NCBI GenBank assembly: GCA_023430365.1
Contig: JAEZAS010000451.1
Coordinates: 1-5,678 of the forward strand
DNA: 5,678 nt
DNA from: Planctomycetota bacterium
GTDB lineage: Bacteria > Planctomycetota > Planctomycetia > Pirellulales > Pirellulaceae
Direction of reading: 5' to 3'
The translations under genes were made by a program, and so were the position numbers. Positions 1-5,593 of the stretch are shown here, one piece after another. The notes under the pieces are model-generated. The model saw only the letters and a list, made by a program, of their open reading frames with translations, searched no databases and was not told the DNA's origin. How positions within the stretch are numbered: the first letter of the stretch is position 1; every line of letters begins with the position of its first letter.

Positions 1-21
1 TGGTGATTGCTTCGTGGGTGG

Positions 22-60
22 CGCTCCCTCACCCTGGCCCTCTCCCGAAGGCAGAGGGGA
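22..60. repeat. REP-like palindromic repeat upstream of the glycosylase gene
   Basis: A pyrimidine-rich run is followed by a purine-rich run. The core stem is CCCTCT (38-43) paired with AGAGGG (53-58) around a 9-nt loop. If translated in the frame of the downstream gene, the element reads PHPGPLPKAEG. Peptides of this kind are a familiar artefact in bacterial proteomes, where a dispersed extragenic palindrome has been mistaken for an N-terminal extension. This supports treating the segment as a non-coding dispersed repeat. Its copy number in the genome cannot be seen from this window. Confidence 0.6.
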
Positions 61-64
61 GGAC

Positions 65-80
65 GGTCGCTGGTGCGACC
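65..80. repeat. Perfect 6-bp hairpin
   Basis: GGTCGC (65-70) and GCGACC (75-80) form a perfect GC-rich stem closed by the tetraloop TGGT. It lies 36 bases upstream of the glycosylase start codon and just downstream of the REP-like repeat, so it may be part of the same element. No T-run follows it, so it is not a canonical intrinsic terminator. Confidence 0.5.
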
Positions 81-105
81 TTGCACTTAGGTTGGGCTTC
101 AGTTC

Positions 106-111
106 GAAGGA
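106..111 (+). promoter_or_regulatory. Shine-Dalgarno site of the glycosylase gene
   Basis: GAAGGA ends 5 bases before the ATG at 117. It is the best ribosome-binding site in the upstream region. It decides the start in favour of 117 rather than the in-frame GTG at position 3, which would translate the repeat. Confidence 0.65.
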
Positions 112-116
112 CTAAT

Positions 117-944
117 ATGCCGGAGGGAGACACGATCTATCGGGCGGCGACGCGGTTGCGGCCGATTCTGGAGGGGCAGCCGGTGGAGCGGGCTCGCGCG
201 CGGTGGCAGGGGATCGACGGCGCGACGCTCGTCGGGCACACGATCACGAAGGTTGAGGCCCGCGGCAAGCATTTGCTGTTTCACTTCGACGATGGGCGGG
301 CGCTGCACTCGCACATGGGGATGACCGGCTCGTGGCACATCTATCGCCTGGGAGAGGCCTGGCAGAAGCCGGAGCACCGGGCGGCGATCGTGCTCGAGGG
401 ACCGCATTACCTGGTCGTGTGCTTCACGCCCAAGCTGCTGGAACTGCTCACCGCGGCGGGCGTGCGGCGGCATCCGTACCTGCAGCGGCTGGGGCCGGAC
501 CTGCTCGGCGGCGAGGTGGACGAATCGGCTGTGCTGGCGCGGTTTCGCACCCACAACGCGACGCCGATCGGCGAGGCGGTGATGAACCAGACAATCGCCA
601 GCGGCGTGGGGAACGTCTACAAGTCGGAAGTGCTCTTTCTGCTGCACCTCCATCCGCTGACGCCGGTGGGCGAGCTCTCGGACGAGCAGATTTTAGAGCT
701 GGTGCGCAAGTCGCGCGAGCTGATGCAGCAGAACCTCGAAGGGCGGCCGCGGACGACCCGGCATTCGCTCGACCGGCGGCGGTTCTGGACTTATGGCCGG
801 AGTGGCCAGCCCTGTTTTGTGTGCGGCAGCCCGATCGAGGTCACGCGGCAGGGGGACCTGGGACGAACGACCTATTGGTGCCCGAAGTGCCAGCCGAGGC
901 GAGCGGAAGGCCGCGAAATCGGGCTAAGTGGCGGCCCGGCTTGA
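117..944 (+). CDS. nei: Endonuclease VIII-like DNA glycosylase/AP lyase (Nei/Fpg family)
   Basis: This 275-residue protein is a bifunctional base-excision-repair enzyme that should remove oxidised bases and cleave the abasic strand. It begins MPEGDT. In this family the Pro after Met is the Schiff-base nucleophile and the following Glu is catalytic. ARGKHLLFHF carries the beta-hairpin lysine (K51). HPYLQRLGPDLL (119-130) is typical of Nei. The helix-two-turn-helix region spans about 156-180 and includes SGVGNVYKSE. The C-terminal zinc finger uses C233, C236, C255 and C258, with the catalytic-type arginine R250 in GRTTYWCPKC. MPEGDT, rather than the Fpg-type MPELPE, favours a Nei assignment, resembling actinobacterial Nei2. 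Exact substrate preference (oxidised pyrimidines versus FapyG/8-oxoG) is not readable from motifs. Start 117 gives the invariant N-terminus required for catalysis. About 17 residues follow the zinc finger, a slightly extended tail. It appears monocistronic. Confidence 0.93.
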   Translation: MPEGDTIYRAATRLRPILEGQPVERARARWQGIDGATLVGHTITKVEARGKHLLFHFDDGRALHSHMGMTGSWHIYRLGEAWQKPEHRAAIVLEGPHYLVVCFTPKLLELLTAAGVRRHPYLQRLGPDLLGGEVDESAVLARFRTHNATPIGEAVMNQTIASGVGNVYKSEVLFLLHLHPLTPVGELSDEQILELVRKSRELMQQNLEGRPRTTRHSLDRRRFWTYGRSGQPCFVCGSPIEVTRQGDLGRTTYWCPKCQPRRAEGREIGLSGGPA

Positions 945-1096
945 ACTTTCGAGCCCGTGCGCGCACATAACCTAGGCTTGCTGGTGGACTCAGCGTCCGC
1001 TGGGGCGAAAATGGCGGTAGTAAGGCCTGGGCGGGGGATGGCCGGTCGAAAGGTAATGGCCGAAACGTGTTGATGTTTTACGGGTTTGCTTTAGAC

Positions 1097-1117
1097 GGGC
1101 AGGCTGGAAGCCTACCC
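1097..1117. repeat. Imperfect hairpin, probable dispersed intergenic repeat
   Basis: GGGCAGGCT (1097-1105) pairs with AGCCTACCC (1109-1117) around the loop GGA. Eight of nine pairs are formed, and the only mismatch is C1100 opposite A1114. The form resembles palindromic elements that recur between planctomycete genes. That resemblance is from memory, and only one copy is present here. Confidence 0.5.
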
Positions 1118-1126
1118 TACGGGATG

Positions 1127-1155
1127 TTGACAACTCGTTGTTAATTGTTTGAGAT
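1127..1155 (+). promoter_or_regulatory. Candidate promoter with a perfect -35 hexamer and weak -10
   Basis: TTGACA (1127-1132) matches the sigma-70 -35 consensus exactly. At a 17-bp spacing the -10 position reads TGAGAT, which matches TATAAT at only three of six bases. If used, it would produce a leader of roughly 195 bases containing both hairpins at 1223-1296. The assignment is tentative because of the poor -10. Confidence 0.22.
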
Positions 1156-1222
1156 TTGTCGGCTTGTCGTGGTGGTGGGCGGCTCGGCCGGTGTGGTCGA
1201 TTTGATGACGAATTGAGGCCGG

Positions 1223-1296
1223 CCGCTCTGGGAAAGTGAGCGGAGGTTTATCAACAAGTTGGGGGCCCCTGTGGGGCGGGTGGGTGTTGATAAACC
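1223..1296 (+). promoter_or_regulatory. Tandem hairpins, candidate structured leader or operator
   Basis: Two dyads are separated by a single base. The first is CCGCTC (1223-1228) with GAGCGG (1238-1243) and a 9-nt loop. The second is a perfect 11-bp inverted repeat, GGTTTATCAAC (1245-1255) and GTTGATAAACC (1286-1296), enclosing 30 bases. Those 30 bases include GCCCC-TGT-GGGGC (1265-1277), a nested 5-bp hairpin. The block ends 60 bases before the start codon of the exported repeat protein. It could act as RNA, folding in the 5' leader, or as DNA, as a pair of inverted 11-bp protein-binding half-sites. No T-run follows, so simple termination is unlikely. Confidence 0.45.
1261..1284 (+). promoter_or_regulatory. 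Predicted G-quadruplex motif
   Basis: Four G-tracts lie at 1261-1265, 1273-1276, 1278-1280 and 1282-1284, with loops of 7, 1 and 1 bases. This satisfies the usual G3+N1-7 rule on the + strand. The motif lies almost entirely within the loop of the 11-bp inverted repeat at 1245-1296. It overlaps the alternative GCCCC/GGGGC hairpin, so the two folds would be mutually exclusive. GC-rich genomes produce such motifs by chance, so function is uncertain. Confidence 0.4.
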
Positions 1297-1343
1297 TGGT
1301 CTGCTGCGACTCAGTTTGATGACAATCGGCTCCCTGGCCGCTT

Positions 1344-1348
1344 GAGGA
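1344..1348 (+). promoter_or_regulatory. Shine-Dalgarno site of the repeat-protein gene
   Basis: GAGGA lies 8 bases before the ATG at 1357. It supports that start over the in-frame TTG at 1342, which overlaps this site and would add only five residues. Confidence 0.6.
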
Positions 1349-1356
1349 ATGGAATC

Positions 1357-2412
1357 ATGAATTCAATCGAATCACGTCGAAGCGCTCTGCGGACGATGGC
1401 TGCCGCCGCTCTGGCTGTCACCGTGGGGGGCGCCACGGCCCGCACGGCCCATGCGGGGAAGAAGGACCCCAAGTGGGAGGCGGCGATCGAGAAGGGACTG
1501 AAGTGGGTCGCTCGCACGCAGTCGTCGCTCGGTCACTGGACCGCGGGGGGATATCCGACGGCGATGACGGCGCTCGCCGGCACGGCCCTCATCGCGGCCG
1601 GCTCGACGACGACGCAGGGACCGTACGCCAAGCATATTCGCAAGTCGGTCGACTACCTGCTCGGCAGCAAGCTGCGCTCGAATGGTCTGATTGGCGATCC
1701 GCAGTCGGACAATCGCTACACGTACGGCCACGGCTTCTCGATGCTCTACCTGTCGCAGGTGATCGGCGAGGAGCAGGATGAGGACGTGCGCACCGAACTG
1801 GTCGATGCCCTCACGAAGGCGGTCGATTTCTGCTGCAAGGCTCAGGCGCCGTCGGGCGGCTGGGGCTATGTGAGCACGAAGGACCAGCCGGACTTCGACG
1901 AAGGTTCGACGACGATCACGCAGGTGCAGGGATTGCGCGGTTGTCGCAACGCAGGGATTGTGGTGCCGGGCGAGTCGATCGACAAGGCGAAGGAATACAT
2001 CTTTCAGTGCAAGAATGCCGACGGCGGCATCTCGTACAGCTCGCGCAACCGAGGCACGAGTCGGCCGGCGATCACGGCGGCGGCGCTGGCGACGCTGTAC
2101 AACGCGGGGGAATACGACAGCAAGCACGTGCCCGAGATGCTTGAGTACTGCAAGAAGACGCTCACCAACCTGAGCGAAGGGCCGAATTCGTTCGGCCACT
2201 GGCACTACACCTATCTTTACTACTCGCAGGTGATGTATCGCCAGGGCGACAAGGAGTGGGAGCCGTTCCGCGACAAACTGTACAACAAGATTGTCAGCGA
2301 GCAGTTGAGCGACGGCAGCTGGAACGGAAACATCGGGGCGATTTACGTCACCGCGTGCAATCTGATCATGTTGCTGCTGGATCGGGGCTTGTTGCCGATT
2401 TATCAGCGGTAG
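1357..2412 (+). CDS. Exported prenyltransferase/squalene-oxidase repeat protein, function unknown
   Basis: This 351-residue protein starts with a probable twin-arginine signal. SRRSALR (residues 6-12) approximates the Tat box, followed by an alanine-rich hydrophobic stretch and an AHA cleavage site near residue 33. The mature part (about 318 residues) has alpha/alpha-barrel repeats of the terpene-cyclase/prenyltransferase superfamily. QW-like segments are visible at 56-61 (QSSLGHW), 161-169 (KAQAPSGGW), 217-225 (QCKNADGGI) and 316-322 (QLSDGSW), each followed by small-residue helices such as TACNLIMLLL. Neither the DxDD acid motif of squalene-hopene cyclases nor a clear protein-prenyltransferase zinc site is evident; DFDE at 179-182 is the closest acidic cluster. 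A cyclase role is therefore doubtful, and ligand or polysaccharide binding in the periplasm is possible. It stands alone behind a long structured upstream region. The family assignment is firm; the function is not known. Confidence 0.85.
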   Translation: MNSIESRRSALRTMAAAALAVTVGGATARTAHAGKKDPKWEAAIEKGLKWVARTQSSLGHWTAGGYPTAMTALAGTALIAAGSTTTQGPYAKHIRKSVDYLLGSKLRSNGLIGDPQSDNRYTYGHGFSMLYLSQVIGEEQDEDVRTELVDALTKAVDFCCKAQAPSGGWGYVSTKDQPDFDEGSTTITQVQGLRGCRNAGIVVPGESIDKAKEYIFQCKNADGGISYSSRNRGTSRPAITAAALATLYNAGEYDSKHVPEMLEYCKKTLTNLSEGPNSFGHWHYTYLYYSQVMYRQGDKEWEPFRDKLYNKIVSEQLSDGSWNGNIGAIYVTACNLIMLLLDRGLLPIYQR

Positions 2413-2425
2413 CGGTGACTTTCAT

Positions 2426-2501
2426 GTAGCTGAATTCGCCAGAATTCAGACAGAATCGGCGTCCATTTGCGGGGCGTCTGAATTCGGGCGAATTCAGCTA
2501 C
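2426..2501. repeat. Nested 26-bp inverted repeat between convergent genes
   Basis: Arms at 2426-2451 and 2476-2501 are reverse complements with one mismatch, separated by 24 bases. Each arm is itself a palindrome: CTGAATTC (2430-2437) with GAATTCAG (2442-2449), and CTGAATTC (2478-2485) with GAATTCAG (2490-2497), each with a 4-nt spacer. GAATTC occurs four times, in pairs spaced 10 bp start to start. The element can form one 25-pair hairpin or two 8-bp hairpins. The right arm contains the TAG stop codon (complement of 2498-2500) of the minus-strand cobA-hemD gene. It starts 14 bases after the stop of the plus-strand gene. Its position suits a bidirectional 3'-end structure, but there are no T-tracts. 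It may be a dispersed repeat or a small non-autonomous element. Confidence 0.85.
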
Positions 2502-4057
2502 GGCGAGTGTTGATCCTGCTCTGAGTGCAGGATCGCGTCGACGACGCCTTGCATGGTGAAGAGGCTCGCTTCGGCGCTGGGTTCGTAGCCGAGTTCGCGC
2601 AAGGTGGCCGAGGTGATCGGGCTGATGCTGGCGAGTTTTGCCCGGCGGAGGTCGTCGCCGAACATGCGCGCGAGTGAGCGGGCGATGGCGGAACTGGTCA
2701 CCGTGACCCAGTCGATTCGGCCATCGTGAAGTTGGGCTGCGATGTCGGTCGCTGGGGTGACGATGTCGGTGCTGCGGTAGACGACGATTTGCTCGACCTG
2801 GGCCCCCGCCGCGGTGAGTTGCTGGCTGAGGATCTCGCGGCCGCGGCTGGCGCGGACGAGCAGGACGCGGTTTTGGTTCGAGTTCCCGGCGATGCGGGCG
2901 ACCAGGGCCCGGGCCAGGGCTTCGGCTTCGTAGGTGTTGGGCACGAGGTCGGCTCGGAGGTGGTGGCGGGCCAGTTCGTCGGCGGTGCCGGGGCCGATCA
3001 CGGCGAGTTGCACGTTGCCGAGCGCACGCAAGTCGAAGCCGAGATGTTGCAAGCGATCGAGCAGCGCGCGGACGCCGTTGACGCTCGAGAAGGCCAGCCA
3101 GTCATAGTTGCCCAGCGAGGTGAGCGCTCGGTCCACCTCGTTCCACGACTCGGGTGGTTCGATCGCGATTGCCGGCTGGACGAGCACCTCGGCCGCGAGT
3201 TCCTCGAGCGGACTGCGCAGGGCTTCGGCCTGGCTGAGCGGGCGAGTGACGAGAATCCGTTTGCCGAACAGGGGGCGGCGATCGAACCAGGAGAGCGTGG
3301 GAGCCAGGTCAACGACCTCGCCGACGACGAAGATGACCGGCGGGCGCAGCTTCGCGGCGACGATGGTTTCGGGCAGCTCGCCGAGCGTGGAGCGGAGAAC
3401 CGTTTGATCGGGGAACGAGCAGCGGCGGACGACGGCGACGGGAGTGCTCGCCGGCTTGCCGGCGGCGATGAGCTGGCCCGTCCAGGTGGCGACGGTCGTC
3501 ACACCCATGTAGAACACGAGCGTGCCGGGGAACTGAGCCAGGGCGGCGAAGTCGAGGGCCGACTGCGTCTTGTCGTCGTCCTCACGGCCGGTGACCAGGG
3601 CGACCGCCGACGAGAGGCCGCGGTGGGTGATCGGGATGCCGGCGTAGCTGCTCGCAGCCAGCGCCGCCGTAACGCCGGGGACAATTTCGAACGGGATCCC
3701 CTGCTCCGCCAGCGCGGTGGCCTCGTCGGCGCCGCGGGCGAAGACGGCAGGATCGCCGCTCTTGAGGCGGACGACCGTCTTGCCGGCGCGGGCGTGGTGG
3801 ATCAGGTGTTCGTTGATCTCGGGCTGCGGCCAGATGCGCCCCCGGCCATGGCGGCCGAGGCAGACCAGAATGGCTTCGGGACGGCAGTGTTCGAGGAGCC
3901 GCGGATTGATCAGGTAGTCGTAGAGTACGATGTCGGCCGCCGCGAGGCAACTTGCCCCGCGCAGGGTAATCAGTCGGGGATCGCCCGGTCCCGCTCCGAC
4001 GAGATAGACTTTGCCGGGAGAGACAGGAGCGGAGGAACTGGCGGCGGGTGAGGACAC
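2498..4057 (-). CDS. cobA-hemD: Fused uroporphyrinogen-III C-methyltransferase / uroporphyrinogen-III synthase (CobA-HemD)
   Basis: This 519-residue two-domain cytoplasmic enzyme carries out consecutive steps of tetrapyrrole synthesis. The HemD half closes hydroxymethylbilane to uroporphyrinogen III. The CobA half methylates it twice with S-adenosylmethionine to precorrin-2, the branch toward siroheme and cobalamin. The methyltransferase domain (about 16-250) shows KVYLVGAGPGD, RLKSGDPAVFARGADEA (97-113), PGVTAALAA (127-135) and THRGLSS. The synthase domain (about 262-510) shows GKRILVTRP, DWLAFSSVNGVRALL (319-333), AVIGPGTADEL, RVLLVRASRG and VTVTSSAIARS (451-461). Both domains look complete with a short linker. 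The start is GTG at 4057. An in-frame TAG two codons upstream and the lack of another start before the conserved domain fix it; no clear Shine-Dalgarno site is seen. It is convergent with the repeat-protein gene and divergent from the TPR gene. No other heme or B12 gene is adjacent. Confidence 0.95.
   Translation of the reverse strand: MSSPAASSSAPVSPGKVYLVGAGPGDPRLITLRGASCLAAADIVLYDYLINPRLLEHCRPEAILVCLGRHGRGRIWPQPEINEHLIHHARAGKTVVRLKSGDPAVFARGADEATALAEQGIPFEIVPGVTAALAASSYAGIPITHRGLSSAVALVTGREDDDKTQSALDFAALAQFPGTLVFYMGVTTVATWTGQLIAAGKPASTPVAVVRRCSFPDQTVLRSTLGELPETIVAAKLRPPVIFVVGEVVDLAPTLSWFDRRPLFGKRILVTRPLSQAEALRSPLEELAAEVLVQPAIAIEPPESWNEVDRALTSLGNYDWLAFSSVNGVRALLDRLQHLGFDLRALGNVQLAVIGPGTADELARHHLRADLVPNTYEAEALARALVARIAGNSNQNRVLLVRASRGREILSQQLTAAGAQVEQIVVYRSTDIVTPATDIAAQLHDGRIDWVTVTSSAIARSLARMFGDDLRRAKLASISPITSATLRELGYEPSAEASLFTMQGVVDAILHSEQDQHSP
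2512..2534. repeat. Perfect 8-bp hairpin inside the 3' end of cobA-hemD
   Basis: GATCCTGC (2512-2519) and GCAGGATC (2527-2534) form a perfect stem with a 7-nt loop. It lies within the last dozen codons of cobA-hemD, 10 bases from the nested inverted repeat. On the minus strand it precedes the stop codon and is followed by no T-run. It might stabilise the 3' end of the transcript or simply be coincidental. Confidence 0.4.
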
Positions 4058-4164
4058 GGCTACGAGAGGGTTAAAGCGGCGAGGAACGTGGTGGCTCGCC
4101 AGATGTGGACCACAGGGATGGACGAGGCGATGAAACCTATCTTACACGCAAACGTGACGGGCGC
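4058..4164. promoter_or_regulatory. Divergent intergenic region presumed to carry both promoters
   Basis: This gap of about 107 bases separates the divergent starts of cobA-hemD (4057, minus) and the TPR gene (4165, plus), so promoters for both should lie here. It is less GC-rich at about 4128-4150, where a minus-strand TAAGAT could serve as a -10. No -35 partner is convincing and no operator-like dyad is seen. If the TPR gene starts at GTG 4105 instead, the gap shrinks to 47 bases. Confidence 0.35.
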
Positions 4165-5526
4165 ATGACGGCAGGCGGACAACGAGCGCAGAAGCGGGAC
4201 GAACCGCCGCGAGTGATCTCGCCGGACGAGCGGCGGCGCTTGCAGGTCCGTTATGCGCAGGCGCAGTCGTTGATGGCGCGGAGCGAGTACGACTTTCGCG
4301 AAGTCCATCAACTGCTCGCGAGGTGCCTGGAGGTGGACCCCGGAAACTTGCGCTACATCGATCTGCTATTGCTCAATTTGAAACGGCGACAGGAGGCGGG
4401 CACGCAAGCTGGTCTGTTCGCTCGCTGGATCGGGGCCACTCCGCTGGGAGCCCACGCTGCGGCGGAGCGGGCGCTGGCGGGGGAAGAATGGTCCGCGGCG
4501 ATGCGCTTCGCGCTGGAGGCTCTGTGGGGACGGGGACTTGAGGCGGCAACGCTCGGACTGGCAGCCGACGCTTGCGCGGGAATGCAGCTTGGTCCGGCCG
4601 AGCTGCGATACCGACAGGCAGCCGTGGAAGCATCGCCCGGCGCGGCGGAGCCGGTGCGGCGGATGGCGCGGTCGCTGGCCCGCTGGGGGCAATTTGAGGC
4701 TGCGGCCGAGATGTGGCGGCGGCTGCTCGAACTGCTGCCCGGCGATGCCGAGGCCGCCGCGGAGTTGAGTGAATCTCACCCGGTGAAGTCTGATCCCAAG
4801 CTGGCCGAACTGGAGGGACGGATTGCGGCGAACCCAGCCGACATCGACGCGGTCCTGGAACTGGCGGCCGCGCGGCTCGCGGAAGGAGATTTCGAAGCTG
4901 GGCAGCGGCTGTTGACGCAGGCCTCGGCGGTCGGCGGGGGGGATCTGCGGATTCGCGAGGCCTGGGAGCGGCTTTCACTCGCCCAGTCGGAACACCGCCT
5001 GCGGACGGCACGGCAGCGGGCGGAGCGCGATGGCACAGCGGAGGCGATGCGGCTGGTTGAATCGCTTGTCGATGAGCACGAGCGGCTGGCGCTGGGAATT
5101 GCTCACTCGCGGGCGGAGCGCTTTCCAGGCGACGGGACGCTAAAGCTCGATTTGGGAAGAAAATTGAAGCAGAGCGGCAACTTCAGCGGGGCCGCGCAGC
5201 GTTTTGAGGAGCTGAGGCTGATTCCCGGCTTCGAGCAGGTGGCGCTCGTCGAGCTGGGGGAATGCTGGCAGCATTTGCGGCAGTTCGGCAAAGCCCTGGA
5301 TTTTTATCGAGCGGCCATCGAGTGGCCGCCGAAGGAAGAGGATCGGAAGATTCGGCAACTGGCCCTCTACCGGGGGGCGATCCTGGCCGAGGCAACGGGC
5401 AGCCCAGACGAGGCTTGCGAGTGGCTCGAGCGGTTGCTGGACGCGGCCGGGGATTTTAAAGATGCCCGGGAGCGGCTGGACAAACTGCGGCCAATCTGCG
5501 ATAAGAATGGATTCTCCGCTGGCTGA
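4165..5526 (+). CDS. TPR-type repeat protein, function unknown
   Basis: This 453-residue protein has no signal peptide or membrane segment, so it is probably cytoplasmic. It is mostly helical, with degenerate tetratricopeptide repeats recognisable by the alternating small and aromatic pattern: about 155-192 (SLARWGQFEAAAEMWRRLLE), 222-252 (ARLAEGDFEAGQRLL), 320-353 (GRKLKQSGNFSGAAQRFEEL) and 357-386 (CWQHLRQFGKALDFYRAAIE). Segment 262-310 is highly charged and may be a long helix or coiled coil. The N-terminal part (20-78) is conserved-looking but not a standard TPR. Such arrays mediate protein-protein contacts; the partner is not evident. It lies upstream of rpsT in the same direction with 98 bases between. 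The ATG at 4165 was chosen because it leaves room for divergent promoters. The in-frame GTG at 4105 would add 20 polar residues, and neither has a strong Shine-Dalgarno site. Confidence 0.8.
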   Translation: MTAGGQRAQKRDEPPRVISPDERRRLQVRYAQAQSLMARSEYDFREVHQLLARCLEVDPGNLRYIDLLLLNLKRRQEAGTQAGLFARWIGATPLGAHAAAERALAGEEWSAAMRFALEALWGRGLEAATLGLAADACAGMQLGPAELRYRQAAVEASPGAAEPVRRMARSLARWGQFEAAAEMWRRLLELLPGDAEAAAELSESHPVKSDPKLAELEGRIAANPADIDAVLELAAARLAEGDFEAGQRLLTQASAVGGGDLRIREAWERLSLAQSEHRLRTARQRAERDGTAEAMRLVESLVDEHERLALGIAHSRAERFPGDGTLKLDLGRKLKQSGNFSGAAQRFEELRLIPGFEQVALVELGECWQHLRQFGKALDFYRAAIEWPPKEEDRKIRQLALYRGAILAEATGSPDEACEWLERLLDAAGDFKDARERLDKLRPICDKNGFSAG

Positions 5527-5554
5527 GCTGGGACGTTGTTGCGTCTCGGAAATG

Positions 5555-5568
5555 CTCGCCGGTGCGAG
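5555..5568. repeat. Small hairpin between the TPR gene and rpsT
   Basis: CTCGC (5555-5559) and GCGAG (5564-5568) form a 5-bp stem with the tetraloop CGGT, 28 bases after the TPR stop codon. No T-run follows, so it is at best a weak transcript-end or processing structure. Confidence 0.3.
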
Positions 5569-5593
5569 AGAATGGCCTAAGTGCAGTTTTACG

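Larger units (their letters stand above)
945..1356. other. Gene-free intergenic region of about 410 bp with multiple dyads
   Basis: No convincing coding sequence, tRNA or known riboswitch core was found on either strand. The region carries, in order: a 10-bp perfect palindrome GTGCGCGCAC (957-966); a small dyad CAGCG/CGCTG (991-1002); an imperfect hairpin repeat (1097-1117); a TTGACA hexamer (1127-1132); overlapping GTTG/CAAC dyads (1126-1140); and two nearly abutting hairpins (1223-1243 and 1245-1296). A weak CGGC/GCCG stem (1327-1340) lies just before the ribosome-binding site. The clustering of dyads in the last 135 bases suggests a long structured leader for the downstream gene. No T-tailed terminator for the glycosylase gene is visible. 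Confidence 0.6.

Noticed and set aside
3..116. An in-frame N-terminal extension of the glycosylase from GTG at position 3
   Set aside because: It translates a REP-like repeat and would bury the catalytic Pro-Glu N-terminus. A good ribosome-binding site precedes ATG 117.
957..966. Perfect palindrome GTGCGCGCAC as a terminator of the glycosylase gene
   Set aside because: It leaves no room for a hairpin loop without losing pairs and has no T-run. In GC-rich DNA a 10-bp palindrome of this kind is not remarkable.
1247..1294. Inverted TTATCAACA nonamers resembling DnaA boxes
   Set aside because: Each differs from TTATCCACA at a normally conserved position, only two are present, and no AT-rich unwinding region or replication gene is nearby. 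They are better explained as the arms of the inverted repeat.
1372..2205. A 277-codon minus-strand open frame antisense to the repeat-protein gene
   Set aside because: Arg-rich composition without domains, fully opposite a gene with clear family motifs and a ribosome-binding site.
1067..2514. GTGTTGAT found three times, at 1067, 1284 and 2507
   Set aside because: The copies share no flanking context or spacing; one lies in a stem and one inside coding DNA. Coincidence is the simplest reading.
2726..4051. A 441-codon plus-strand open frame antisense to cobA-hemD
   Set aside because: Its translation is low-complexity, rich in Gly, Asp, Glu, Arg and Ala, with no recognisable domain, and it lies wholly within a well-conserved gene on the other strand. 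GC-rich codon bias commonly creates such shadows.
4105..4164. GTG 4105 as the start of the TPR gene
   Set aside because: It adds only polar, non-conserved-looking residues, has no clear Shine-Dalgarno site and would squeeze two divergent promoters into 47 bases. It remains possible and is noted as an alternative.
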